Notes: generated by a model not told the origin, from the sequence alone. Shown: positions 7,185 to 15,273, counted from the stretch's first letter. The stretch: 64,000 bases of DNA from Mycobacterium arosiense ATCC BAA-1401 = DSM 45069 (GCF_002086125.1 NZ_MVHG01000017.1:25244-89243); one strand, 5' to 3'. Program-made: numbers and translations.

Positions 7185-7697
7185 CGGGACTGCCAGAACA
7201 CCGCCTTACGCTGGTCCGGCTGGCGGATTTCCGCCAGGTGGTCGCGCTAGGCCGCCCACAAATCAAGCTCGTCGGTTCGGGGTGGCCGGAGGTCGCACGG
7301 GCATCCCAGCGGATAATCGTTGTCCATCTGCGATAACCGCCTTATGTCGCGTCGGGGTCGACGCAGCCCGTGACAGATTAGATAGGCCCCACTTTCGAGT
7401 GGGCTGAATATCACAATTGCGAATCAGCATGGCATGCTCGATCCGTGGTTTAGGGCATTTATTTGATGCAGACATTAACGATACATTCGATCATACCGAT
7501 GTCTAAGCATGCCGTTTCTTGTGCAACGACCTCTCAGAAGGTGTTGCCACAGTGTATGTTTGACCTAAATATGGCACTCCTCCATCGCGAACCTCGGCAA
7601 AAATAAATTAGTCTTTACGTGCGTTAAATAGTCGTTGTAGCATCCATTCGTTGGGCATAACTACCCGCCCAGTATGCCCTGGATGGAAGGATTGAAG
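7185..7697. other. Long AT-richer intergenic stretch between the two tiny lipoproteins
   Basis: No convincing gene is present in these ~510 bases. The part from about 7400 to 7670 is clearly AT-richer than the surroundings (for example around 7440-7500 and 7595-7640), as expected for promoters or recently acquired DNA. A small hairpin lies at 7388-7403. Short open frames here lack SD sequences and the usual third-position GC. Confidence 0.5.
7388..7403. terminator. Hairpin with TTCG tetraloop
   Basis: CCCACT-TTCG-AGTGGG is a perfect 6-bp stem closed by a stable TTCG tetraloop, about 200 bp after the first tiny lipoprotein gene. It may end that transcript. The distance and lack of a T run keep the confidence modest. 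Confidence 0.45.
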
Positions 7698-7862
7698 ATG
7701 AATTCAGTTGGGGCCAAAAAGTTATTGAAACTCGCCGCGGCCACCGCAACTTTTATGATGGTGTTGTTAGCCCCGACCGGATGTTTGGAAACCACGACCA
7801 CCGGGACCGCCACCGGTGGAACCTCCACCGGTGGCACCTGCGTTTTGGTCATCTGCCTCTGA
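7698..7862 (+). CDS. Tiny lipoprotein, copy 2, with C-terminal CxxxICL
   Basis: A 54-aa peptide, MNSVGAKKLLKLAAATA followed by a hydrophobic stretch and lipobox APTGC at about residues 25-29. The mature part is Thr/Gly-rich with a GTxTGGTSTGGT repeat and ends GGTCVLVICL. It shares the layout of copy 1: a basic start, lipobox Cys, low-complexity linker, and a terminal C-3x-ICL. GGAAGG is again seven bases before the ATG. A strong intrinsic terminator follows. Function is unknown. Two further cysteines at fixed spacing near the C-terminus suggest a disulfide, metal or lipid role. Confidence 0.7.
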   Translation: MNSVGAKKLLKLAAATATFMMVLLAPTGCLETTTTGTATGGTSTGGTCVLVICL

Positions 7863-7874
7863 CCGAACAGACGA

Positions 7875-7917
7875 GCGACCCGCGGAGGCCCGTGGTCTCG
7901 GCGGGTCGCTGTTTTCG
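7875..7917 (+). terminator. Rho-independent terminator after the second tiny lipoprotein
   Basis: GCGACCCGC (7875-7883) pairs perfectly with GCGGGTCGC (7901-7909) and is followed by TGTTTTCGT. The T tract on the plus strand assigns it to the lipoprotein gene. It also lies just past the end of the leftward gene at 7925. Confidence 0.85.
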
Positions 7918-7924
7918 TGCAGCG

Positions 7925-8917
7925 CTAGCCGGCCGGACCTGCGGCGGGTTCGAAGCGCAGATACGCCTGAATCGTCGTGCCGGTCCGGGTGGTGTAGGTG
8001 CGCACCAGATCGGAGATGGCGTTGACCAGATACAGGCCGCGACTCGCGGGACCGCGCGGGCCGGGGTCCAGCCGGCCCACCAGTGGATCGTCGAATCGTC
8101 CGGTGTCGCGCGCCTCGCAAACCAGATGCCCGTCGTCTTTCCAGAAGGCCAACCGACAGGCGCCCCCGGTGTACATGAGGCTGTTGGTGGCCAGCTCGGT
8201 GGCGACCAGTTGCAGATCTTCGATGCTTTCCTGGGACAGCCCCATCCAGCCCGCATAGTCGATGGCAAAGGACCGGGCCGGCCGAAGATCCGCCGACTTG
8301 CGGACCATGTAGGTGACGGCCCCGGGGCTGGCGGCCAATGGCCGGTTGCAGCGTTCCAAGACGTCGCCGGGGGCGTACGCCGGGCTGCGCTGCAGCGTGC
8401 CGGATTCCCACAGCAGCGGATGGGTCGCGCGCGCGTCCGCCAGCACGTCATCGTCGAGCTGGGTCGCGTCGTACAAGCACAGGCTGGTCGCCGGGTAGCC
8501 GTCCATGGCCTCGTTGACCAGGGCCTCGTGCTCGACACAGGCGACGAACTCCTGCTCGGTGCGGCCTGGCCACGCGAGTTGGCTGACAATGCGCACTCGC
8601 TGTTCCGGGTGCTCGTCGATGAACGCGCCTTCCATCGCCATGAACCGGCTCGGGTTGCGTGCCAACTCGGTGATGTCGACCAGGCGCACATAGCCGGACG
8701 ACTCGGCAGCGGAATACAACGCGTCGCGCAGCGGCGCCAGCGTCTCGGGCGGCACGGCGAGCAGCACCGCCTCGTCCCGCGCCAAACCGTCGCCGACGAA
8801 GCGGCTTACCAGGTCCACAAACTCCCGCTGAGAGTGATAAACCAGTGCGGTGTGGACGAAACCGTATTGCCTGGCTTCGTTATCCGCCGTCACTTCAGCG
8901 CTCTCGCTTTCGATCAC
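7925..8917 (-). CDS. MEDS-domain plus HATPase (anti-sigma/RsbW-like) regulator
   Basis: A 330-aa protein. The N-terminal ~170 residues (FVHTALVYHSQREFVDLVSRF, split here, then DEAVLLAVPPETLAPL) match the MEDS sensor domain seen in DcmR-like proteins. The C-terminal ~130 residues are a GHKL ATPase of the anti-sigma type, with the N-box ELATNSLMYTGG near residue 242 and G1 EARDTGRFDDPL. No HTH or phospho-acceptor histidine is visible, so a serine-kinase or anti-sigma role is more likely than a two-component kinase. No sigma factor or anti-anti-sigma gene is adjacent, so the partner is unknown. Confidence 0.78.
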   Translation of the reverse strand: MIESESAEVTADNEARQYGFVHTALVYHSQREFVDLVSRFVGDGLARDEAVLLAVPPETLAPLRDALYSAAESSGYVRLVDITELARNPSRFMAMEGAFIDEHPEQRVRIVSQLAWPGRTEQEFVACVEHEALVNEAMDGYPATSLCLYDATQLDDDVLADARATHPLLWESGTLQRSPAYAPGDVLERCNRPLAASPGAVTYMVRKSADLRPARSFAIDYAGWMGLSQESIEDLQLVATELATNSLMYTGGACRLAFWKDDGHLVCEARDTGRFDDPLVGRLDPGPRGPASRGLYLVNAISDLVRTYTTRTGTTIQAYLRFEPAAGPAG

Positions 8918-9056
8918 TTATGCCAACCCCCTGCGGGATCGGACGTCGCCTTTCCCCCGTGTCAGTACCCAGGACGGGCCTTCGCTATACCGCGCAACAG
9001 ATCACATTTGGTTCACTTTCGCTGCCGTGCCACAGCGGTGGCGGTTGCCGACGCGC

Positions 9057-10514
9057 CTACAACCACCAGGAGGCGGCCGCGTCGAGATGACGGCGAAGGC
9101 GATAGCACGCGACGCTCTCATCGGCGGCCTCGACCGCCTCGACGATCCGCAGGTGAGCGTGGTGCACGGCGAGCACGTCTGACCAGGTCGGCAGCGCTTG
9201 TCCGGTGCTCGACCAGTGCCGGCGGAACAACTCGACGATGATCCGCAGGAACAGATCCAGCATTTTGTTGCCGGCGAGTTGCGCGAGCCCGACGTGGAAG
9301 TCGAACTCCTCCGCGACCGCCCGGCGCACGTCGTCGGCCGTCGGTCGGGAGTTTTCCGGCAGCCCGTGCCGATGGGTGGCCAGAAAGGCCGCCACGTCGG
9401 ATTCGCCGAGTCGCTTGACGACCTTGGTGAGGTTGTCGATCTCGATGGCGTCGCGGACGCAGCGCAAGTCCTCACGGCTCGGGTCGCGGTATTGCAGGTA
9501 CAGGGCGATCGTGTCGATGCTGGCCTGCGCCGCGGGTTCGGCGATCACGAGCCCGCCGCCGGGGCCGCGTCGCATGCGGGCTATCGAGTGGTACTCGAGC
9601 AGCCGCACCGCTTCGCGCAGCACCGCGCGGCTCACCCGATAGCGCTCCAGCAGGGCCGTCTCGGTGCCGAAGACCGAACCCACCCGCCAGCCGCCGGCGG
9701 CGATGTCGTCACCGATCGTGGCGGCCAGCAGCTCGGCCAATTTTCCCCTGGGCGCCTCGGAATCGAGCCGCCGGCGCGTTTGGCGCCCCCGGCCGCTGTC
9801 GCCGGCTTGATGCCGCTGCAGCCACCCGGTCACCGCCTCGACGTGTCGCTCGGACAGCGTTTTGGCGCGCGCCGAATCACCGGCGTTGACGGCGGCGACG
9901 ATCGCTAGGTGGTGGGCGTGCAGATGGTCGACAGCCTCGATGGCCTCGGTTGCCGAGTCCGTCCGTGATGCCAGGGCGTAGCGGGTGGTGAGCCTCATCA
10001 GGACATCGATAAACAGTTGCAGCACCGGGTTTTTGGATTGCTCGGCCAGCGCGATGTGGAACTCGTCGCGCGGCACCGGTAAGCCGGGCTTCCACTGCTG
10101 TTCGGCGTGCAGCACCGCCCGCAGCCGCGCGATGCCGGCCTCGTCGATGCGCTCGGCGGCCAGCGAGGCCGCCAACGGCTCGAGAACCAAACGGGCGTTG
10201 AGCAAGTCGCCCAGGGTCGTGCCCAAGTACTCGAGGTAGATGACGACGGCGCGGGTGGCCGGTCCCGCGTCGGGCTCGCAGATGTACAGGCCGCCGCCCG
10301 GGCCGCGCCGCATCCGAGCGACCTGATGGTGTTCGACCAGGCGCACGGCCTCGCGCAGCACCGATCGGCTCACCTTGAAGCGCTGCTGCAGAGCCTGTTC
10401 GGATCCCAGCGATTCGCCGATCGCCCAGCCGCGGCGCACGATGTCGGCTTCGATGTCGCGGGCCACCATCGAAGCGAGTTTGTTCGCCTGGCCGGTCGTG
10501 GGCTCCTTAATCAT
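9057..10514 (-). CDS. Tandem GntR (FadR-type) regulator, two HTH-FCD units in one chain
   Basis: A 485-aa regulator made of two complete GntR units. Unit 1 has its winged helix at about residues 10-75 (SEQALQQRFKVSRSVLREAVRLV, split here) and an FCD ligand domain to ~225. Unit 2 repeats this from ~255 (TETALLERYRVSRAVLREAVRLLEY, split here) to the end. Both carry the ARMRRGPGGGL wing. Normal FadR-type proteins are half this size and act as dimers, so this one may be a pseudo-dimer. It matches Rv3060c in size and place. It starts 22 bp after the thiolase stop and is probably co-transcribed with it. Confidence 0.9.
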   Translation of the reverse strand: MIKEPTTGQANKLASMVARDIEADIVRRGWAIGESLGSEQALQQRFKVSRSVLREAVRLVEHHQVARMRRGPGGGLYICEPDAGPATRAVVIYLEYLGTTLGDLLNARLVLEPLAASLAAERIDEAGIARLRAVLHAEQQWKPGLPVPRDEFHIALAEQSKNPVLQLFIDVLMRLTTRYALASRTDSATEAIEAVDHLHAHHLAIVAAVNAGDSARAKTLSERHVEAVTGWLQRHQAGDSGRGRQTRRRLDSEAPRGKLAELLAATIGDDIAAGGWRVGSVFGTETALLERYRVSRAVLREAVRLLEYHSIARMRRGPGGGLVIAEPAAQASIDTIALYLQYRDPSREDLRCVRDAIEIDNLTKVVKRLGESDVAAFLATHRHGLPENSRPTADDVRRAVAEEFDFHVGLAQLAGNKMLDLFLRIIVELFRRHWSSTGQALPTWSDVLAVHHAHLRIVEAVEAADESVACYRLRRHLDAAASWWL

Positions 10515-10536
10515 CCGACCTCGATCACACTCGTGC

Positions 10537-11730
10537 TCAACAGGTCAGCAGCATGCACCCCGCGACGGGCCCACCGCCGACGGATACGACGCCGACCTCA
10601 GGACGCCGCGATACCTGCCGCTCCCCCGCGTCGCCGCGCAACTGCAGACACCCTTCGTGCAGCGCCCAGTAGCCGTGCATGCGGCCGGCCGAAAGTTGAC
10701 CCCCGTAGGTGTTGAGCGGCAACTGTCCGTCCCGGGCGATCCGCGCGCCGCCCTCGACGAACGGGCCGGCCTCGCCGTCACCGCAGATGCCGAGCGCCTC
10801 CAGCCAGGCCAGGGTGAGATAGGTGAATCCGTCGTACAGTTCGGCGACTTCGAGGTCGGCCGGCTTCAATTCGGTTCGCAACCACATCTGCGCCGCGGCA
10901 TCCGACATCGCCATCTTCGGGTAGTCCGCGCGGTGAAACCAGCCACCGGCTCCATCGGACCCGCCGATCGCCTCCACCTTCACCGCGCGGTGCGGACAAT
11001 CGGCGGCATACTCCGCGTGCGACACCACCACCGCGATCGAGCCGTCGATCGGGACATCACAGTCCAGCAGCCCGAGCGGGGTGGACACCGGCCGCGCACC
11101 CAGGTAGTCGGCCATCGTCATCGGATCCCGGTACACCGCACGGGGATTCAATGCGGCGTTGCGCCTGCCGTTGAGCGCGATCCAGCCCAGCTGTTCTTTG
11201 GTGGTCCCGTACAGCTCCATGTGACGGCGGCAGTTCAGTGCCAGCCAATTGGCGGCCGAATAGGCATGCGCCGCAACCAGATCGTTGACGTCGTCCATCG
11301 CTCCGACGGCCGGCTTCGGCTCGCCCTCGGGTGTTTCGAACATCCGCGCCAACGGCGGGGCCGCGGCGTTCTCCTCCTGCTTGACCGGCACCGTGCCACC
11401 GAGCATTTGTATCGTCCGGTACACGACGACGTGGCGGGCGCGGCGTTCGGCGACCGCGCGGCATGCCGACATCACCGGCGAAAGCAGCCCACCGGTGCCG
11501 AAGCCCGACCCGCAGTCCGCGGCCTCGATGCCCAGCCGCGCGTTGACGTCCGCCGCGGGCGTGTCGCCCAGGGTCGCTATGCCGTCGATGTCGGTCGCGG
11601 TCAGTCCGGCGTCCTCGATGGCGGCGCGCACCGCCTCCATGGTCAACTCTGAGCCCGGGATGCCGGTGCGGCGGCCGATCCGCGAGATGCCGATGCCCGA
11701 CAGGATCGCGTCTTTCTCGAAATGCGTCAT
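10537..11730 (-). CDS. Thiolase-fold lipid-transfer protein/acyl-CoA C-acyltransferase
   Basis: A 397-aa thiolase-superfamily protein of the SCP-x/lipid-transfer (Ltp) type used in side-chain or fatty-acid degradation. It starts THFEKDAILSGIGISRIGRR and carries ELTMEAVRAAIEDAGLTATDIDG, typical of this group. The C-terminal part contains the GTYGGQLSAGRMHGYW-like stretch (here NTYGGQLSAGRMHGYW) that holds the active-site His region. ATG 11728-11730 was chosen because the extended frame upstream lacks homology and crosses the promoter. The divergent DUF35 gene encodes the expected partner. The conserved nucleophilic Cys of true thiolases is not obvious, as in Ltp2-like aldolases. Confidence 0.8.
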   Translation of the reverse strand: MTHFEKDAILSGIGISRIGRRTGIPGSELTMEAVRAAIEDAGLTATDIDGIATLGDTPAADVNARLGIEAADCGSGFGTGGLLSPVMSACRAVAERRARHVVVYRTIQMLGGTVPVKQEENAAAPPLARMFETPEGEPKPAVGAMDDVNDLVAAHAYSAANWLALNCRRHMELYGTTKEQLGWIALNGRRNAALNPRAVYRDPMTMADYLGARPVSTPLGLLDCDVPIDGSIAVVVSHAEYAADCPHRAVKVEAIGGSDGAGGWFHRADYPKMAMSDAAAQMWLRTELKPADLEVAELYDGFTYLTLAWLEALGICGDGEAGPFVEGGARIARDGQLPLNTYGGQLSAGRMHGYWALHEGCLQLRGDAGERQVSRRPEVGVVSVGGGPVAGCMLLTC

Positions 11731-11766
11731 GCCACCGCCCGTCAGACCACACCGTATCGAATCAAT

Positions 11767-11776
11767 AGAGTGTACT
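11767..11776. promoter_or_regulatory. Shared motif AGAGTGTACT in the thiolase/DUF35 divergent promoter
   Basis: AGAGTGTACT occurs here, between the divergent thiolase and DUF35 genes, and again unchanged at 14401-14410 in front of fadE22. Both sit just upstream of minus-strand genes. Its core AGTnnACT is palindromic, and on the minus strand TACACT could also be a -10 element. The co-transcribed GntR protein is the natural candidate to bind it. Confidence 0.55.
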
Positions 11777-11785
11777 GTATTCGTC

Positions 11786-12121
11786 GTGTCAGACGGGCCG
11801 CTGCTCATCGAATACTGCGACGACTGCGCGCGCTGGATACATCCGGCCAGTGGCGTATGCCGCGAGTGCGGGGGCACGCTACAGGCGCGGCCGGTATCCG
11901 GGCGGGGCACCGTGTTCACCTACACGGTCAACCATCACCCCTACAACCCGGAGATCCCCACCCCCTACGTCATCGCCATCGTCGAGCTCGCCGAACAGAG
12001 CGGTCTGCGGGTGGCGGCCAATATCGTTGAATGCGAACCAGATTCGGTGAGCTGCGGCATGCCCGTCGAACTGCGGCCGGAGCGCGGCAGCGGCGGCGCG
12101 GCGCAGTTCGCGCCAGCCTGA
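11786..12121 (+). CDS. DUF35 zinc-ribbon/OB-fold acyl-CoA-binding protein
   Basis: A 111-aa protein with the rubredoxin-like zinc ribbon CDDC...CRECG (four cysteines, residues ~11-31), then an OB fold beginning GRGTVFTYTVNHHPY. DUF35 proteins bind acyl-CoA and form complexes with Ltp-type thiolases, where they enable retro-aldol or thiolytic steps. It starts at GTG 11786, 55 bp from the divergent thiolase start, and stops four bases before the end of the convergent fadE22. The pairing with the thiolase gene is the main evidence for a joint role. Confidence 0.87.
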   Translation: MSDGPLLIEYCDDCARWIHPASGVCRECGGTLQARPVSGRGTVFTYTVNHHPYNPEIPTPYVIAIVELAEQSGLRVAANIVECEPDSVSCGMPVELRPERGSGGAAQFAPA

Positions 12122-12124
12122 CCC

Positions 12125-14305
12125 CTAGTTGATCAGCGGGTCGCGCGGCATGCCGAGGATCCGCTCGGCGATCTGATTGCGCGTCACTTCCGATGTGCCG
12201 CCGGCGATCGCCATGCCGCGGGCGCCCATCATCAGCCGGCCGGCCAGGGCGCCGGCACCGTCGGTCAGCGCGACCTCGGAACCCAGCAGCGCCGCCATGA
12301 TCGCGGCGCCTTCCACCATGTGCTCGGCCAGCTTCAGCTTCGTGACGTTGCCTTCCGGCCCGGGGCCCGCGCCTTCGACGCTGCGCGCCGCGCGCCGCAG
12401 GTTCAGCAGCCGCAGCGCGGTTTCCTCGGCGAGGTAAGAGCCGACCCGAATCCGCCCGCCCGCCAACCGGTCCGGCCGTTGTTGCTCGGTGAGCCGCACC
12501 AATTGGTCGGCCAACCCCTCGTAGAACGATCCGCTGCCGCCGATGCTGACCCGCTCGTTGCCCAGCGTCGCCCGCGCGACGGTCCACCCGGAGTTGGGCG
12601 TGCCGACGACGTCTTCGTCGGGGACGAACAGGTCGTTGAAGAAGACCTCGTTGAAGTCCGAGCCGCCGGTGATCTGCCGCAGCGGCCGCACCTCGACCTC
12701 GGGCGCCTTCATGTCCACGATCACCGTGGTGATGCCCGCGTGCTTCGGGGCGTCGGGGTCGGTGCGCACCGTGGCCAGGCCGCGCGCGCAATAGTGCGCC
12801 CCGCTGGTCCACACCTTCTGGCCGTTGATCTTCCAGCCGCCGTCCACCCGGGTGGCGCGCGTCTTGATGGACGCGGCGTCCGAGCCGGCGTCGGGCTCGG
12901 AGAAAAGCTGGCACCAGATCTCGTCCTTGCGCAGCGCCTTCTCGACGAACCTTTCGATCTGCCAAGGTGTTCCGTGCTGGATCAGGGTCAGGATCACCCA
13001 ACCGGTGATCCCGTAGTCGGGCCGCTTGATGCCGGCCTTGCGGAACTCCTCCTCGATCACCAGCTGCTCCACCGCGTCGGCCGCGCGTCCCCACGGCTTA
13101 GGCCAGTGCGGCATCACGTAACCGGTCTCGATCAGCTTGTCGCGCTGGGCCTCCTTGCTCAGCCCGGCGATCTCGCCGGCGTCGGCGCAGATGCCGGCGC
13201 GCAGTTCTTCGGCTTCCGGCGGCAGGTCGAGGCTGTTCTCCCGGACGGCGCCGGCGGCGGTGCGCTCGAACACGTCGGCGGCGGGTGCGTCCCCGCCGAA
13301 CAGCGCCGCACTCACCACCGCCCGGCGCAGATGCAGGTGCGCGTCGTGTTCCCAGGTGAAGCCGATGCCGCCGTGCACCTGGATGTTGAGTTCGGCGTTG
13401 CGGACATAGGCGGGGAAGGCCAGCGTCGCGGCCACCGCGGAGATAAGGCGGAACTGCTCCTCGTCCTCGGACGCCGCACGGGCGGCGTCCCAGACGGCGG
13501 CGATCCCGGACTCCGCACCGACCAACATGTTGGCGCAGTGATGCTTGACCGCTTGGAAAGTGGCGATGGTGCGCCCGAATTGCTGGCGCACCATCGCGTA
13601 GTCGACGGCGGCGTCGACGCAGTCCGATGCCCCGCCCACGGCCTCGGCGGCCAGCAGGGTGCGGGCCCGCGCCAACGCCGATTGCCTTGCCCCGGTCAAG
13701 ATGTCGTCGTCGGAAACGCGCACGTTCTGCAGGCGGACGCGTCCGGACCGCCGCGTCGGATCGAAGTTCTCCGACACCTCGACCGCGACACCGTCGCGGC
13801 CGCGCTCGAGCACCAGCACGTCGTCGCCCGCGCAGATCAGCAACAGCTCGGCCAGCCCGGCGCCCAACACGACCCCGGCCTCACCGTCGGCTGTCCGACC
13901 ATTCGAGCCGTCGTTGACCCGCACCTGGCTGTCCAGCCCGATGCCCGCGGTGACCGTTCCATCGATCAGGCCGGGCAGCAGCCGCGACTTCTGTTCGGCG
14001 GTACCGTCTTTGGCGATCACCGCGGACGCGATCACGGTGGGCACGAAAGGCCCCGGCGCCACCGCGCGGCCGAGTTCTTCGATCACCACCACGAGTTCGG
14101 GCAGCCCGAAGCCGGAGCCGCCGTACTCTTCCTCCACGTGCAGGCCGAGCCAACCCAGCTCGACCAGGTTCGGCCAGAACCCGGGCCGGGGCTCGTCCGA
14201 GGCGTCGAGCAGCGATCGGGCCGCCCACCGCGCCTTCTGCGAGGTCAAGAACCCGCGGGCCACCGCGGCCAGTTCGCGATGGTCGTCGGTTATTGCGATA
14301 CCCAT
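12125..14305 (-). CDS. fadE22: Two-domain acyl-CoA dehydrogenase FadE22
   Basis: A 726-aa protein made of two fused acyl-CoA dehydrogenase units. The first (residues ~1-340) has GWLGLHVEEEYGGSGFGLPE and HGGIGFTWEHD. The second (~365-726) has the FAD-side CQLFSEPDAGSDAAS, FNEVFFNDLFVPDEDVVG and a C-terminal GGTSEVTRNQIAERILG. Ordinary FadE proteins are ~380 aa, so the chain probably mimics an alpha2beta2 ACAD heterotetramer with one degenerate unit. It matches Rv3061c. A conserved 10-bp motif and a strong hairpin lie just upstream. It probably oxidises a branched or steroid-derived acyl-CoA, a role inferred from context. Confidence 0.9.
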   Translation of the reverse strand: MGIAITDDHRELAAVARGFLTSQKARWAARSLLDASDEPRPGFWPNLVELGWLGLHVEEEYGGSGFGLPELVVVIEELGRAVAPGPFVPTVIASAVIAKDGTAEQKSRLLPGLIDGTVTAGIGLDSQVRVNDGSNGRTADGEAGVVLGAGLAELLLICAGDDVLVLERGRDGVAVEVSENFDPTRRSGRVRLQNVRVSDDDILTGARQSALARARTLLAAEAVGGASDCVDAAVDYAMVRQQFGRTIATFQAVKHHCANMLVGAESGIAAVWDAARAASEDEEQFRLISAVAATLAFPAYVRNAELNIQVHGGIGFTWEHDAHLHLRRAVVSAALFGGDAPAADVFERTAAGAVRENSLDLPPEAEELRAGICADAGEIAGLSKEAQRDKLIETGYVMPHWPKPWGRAADAVEQLVIEEEFRKAGIKRPDYGITGWVILTLIQHGTPWQIERFVEKALRKDEIWCQLFSEPDAGSDAASIKTRATRVDGGWKINGQKVWTSGAHYCARGLATVRTDPDAPKHAGITTVIVDMKAPEVEVRPLRQITGGSDFNEVFFNDLFVPDEDVVGTPNSGWTVARATLGNERVSIGGSGSFYEGLADQLVRLTEQQRPDRLAGGRIRVGSYLAEETALRLLNLRRAARSVEGAGPGPEGNVTKLKLAEHMVEGAAIMAALLGSEVALTDGAGALAGRLMMGARGMAIAGGTSEVTRNQIAERILGMPRDPLIN

Positions 14306-14365
14306 GAGGGCCCTCCTCGCGCCGCATGCCAGCCGGGTGTGATCGCCCCGAAAGCTGGGTGGCCT

Positions 14366-14390
14366 GCCCCGCTTCGAGGGGAAGCGGGGC
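14366..14390 (-). terminator. Perfect 10-bp-stem hairpin between SDR and fadE22
   Basis: GCCCCGCTTC (14366-14375) and GAAGCGGGGC (14381-14390) form a perfect stem with a 5-nt loop. It is placed downstream of the leftward SDR gene and 60 bp upstream of fadE22, so it may terminate the SDR transcript or act in the fadE22 leader. There is no T run. Confidence 0.6.
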
Positions 14391-14400
14391 GGCTGCCTAA

Positions 14401-14410
14401 AGAGTGTACT
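14401..14410. promoter_or_regulatory. Second copy of AGAGTGTACT, upstream of fadE22
   Basis: Identical over 10 of 10 bases with 11767-11776 and in the same orientation relative to the leftward gene. It lies about 100 bp before the fadE22 start. The adjacent TTAA makes AAGAGTGTACTTAA, which is partly palindromic. Confidence 0.55.
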
Positions 14411-14437
14411 TAATGCGGGGAGGGCGCCGACGGGGGG

Positions 14438-15205
14438 CTACTTGGGTGCGAACCGCTGCCCGGCGTCCAGCCGCAGGCACTGTCCGTTGAGCATCGGATT
14501 GTCCACGATGGCGGCGGCCAGCTTCGCGTACTCCTCGGGACGGCCGAGGCGCTTGGGGAACGCCGCGTCCTTGGTCAGCTGCGTGGCGAACTCGTCCGGA
14601 ATGCCTTGCGTCAGACCGGTCGCGAACAGGCTGGGGGCGATGGCCAGCACCCGGATGCCCACCGAGCCGAGGTCGCGCGCCATGGTCAGGCACATGCCGG
14701 CAATACCCGCTTTGGCTGCGGTGTAGGCGACCTGGCCGATCTGGCCCTCGAAGGCCGCGATGGAAGCGGTGTTGATGATGACGCCGCGCTCCCCGGTGTC
14801 GGGGTCCTCGGGCTCGTTCCTGGCCATGTGTGCGGCGGCCAGCCGGCTGATGTTGAACGTGGCGATGAGGTTGAGGTCGATCACGGACTGGAAGGATTCG
14901 AGGTCGTGCGGACCGGACTTGGTCAGCGTCCGCTTGGCGATGCCGCCGCCCGCGGTGGTGATCACGACATGCAGGCCGCCGAGCTTGTCGACCGCGGCCT
15001 GCAGCGTCTCCTCGGTGCCGGTGAAGTCGGTGACGTCGACGGGATAGAAGGCACCGCCGACGCCCTCGGCGACCGTCTTACCGTCGGAGCTCTCGCGATC
15101 GAGGATGGCGACCTCCGCGCCGCGGTCGTGCAGCAGCTCGGCGCTGGCACGTCCCATTCCCGATGCGCCGCCGATGACGACGACCTTCTTCCCGTTGATC
15201 TCCAT
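14438..15205 (-). CDS. SDR, 3-hydroxyacyl-CoA dehydrogenase (HSD10) type
   Basis: A 255-aa classical SDR. GGASGMGRA is the nucleotide loop, TTAGGG replaces the common NNAG, and VAYTAAKAGIAGM carries the catalytic YxxxK. The overall layout, with VPVDVTDFTGTEE-like and NTASIAAFEGQIGQ segments (the latter holding the catalytic Ser region), resembles mitochondrial HSD10-type 3-hydroxyacyl-CoA dehydrogenases, so a beta-oxidation step is likely. It sits upstream of fadE22 on the same strand. ATG 15203-15205 follows a GGAGAC-type SD. Palindromes upstream suggest its own promoter. Confidence 0.85.
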   Translation of the reverse strand: MEINGKKVVVIGGASGMGRASAELLHDRGAEVAILDRESSDGKTVAEGVGGAFYPVDVTDFTGTEETLQAAVDKLGGLHVVITTAGGGIAKRTLTKSGPHDLESFQSVIDLNLIATFNISRLAAAHMARNEPEDPDTGERGVIINTASIAAFEGQIGQVAYTAAKAGIAGMCLTMARDLGSVGIRVLAIAPSLFATGLTQGIPDEFATQLTKDAAFPKRLGRPEEYAKLAAAIVDNPMLNGQCLRLDAGQRFAPK

Positions 15206-15246
15206 CCGGACGTCTCCTTCTTGGGTTGTCAGATCCTGTGCAATCT

Positions 15247-15273
15247 GTAACGTTACGTAGGCACGCTAGCGTG
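15247..15273. promoter_or_regulatory. Two adjacent perfect palindromes between SDR and ligB
   Basis: GTAACGTTAC (15247-15256) and CACGCTAGCGTG (15262-15273) lie six bases apart in the divergent region between the SDR and ligB. Both are perfect palindromes. The first resembles TetR or FadR half-site arrangements. The binder is unknown, with the nearby GntR protein or a distant TetR as candidates. Confidence 0.5.

Noticed and set aside
7263..7475. 70-aa frame on the minus strand between the tiny lipoproteins
   Set aside because: No SD, AT-rich codons and no motif. It also crosses the small hairpin at 7388-7403.
7781..9241. A 486-aa open frame on the plus strand over the MEDS/HATPase gene
   Set aside because: It is antisense to a gene with clear domains, has no start signal, and its composition (Arg/Gly/Ala-rich) is typical of high-GC shadow frames. 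The same reasoning removed long frames at 12320-14413, 28123-29769, 54946-56136 and 60287-62116.
11285..11785. Extended N-terminus of the DUF35 protein
   Set aside because: The upstream part of the frame is antisense to the thiolase gene. The zinc-ribbon protein starts at GTG 11786 and reaches the normal family length.
12320..14413. A 697-aa open frame opposite fadE22
   Set aside because: Antisense to a strongly conserved gene and without recognisable motifs.
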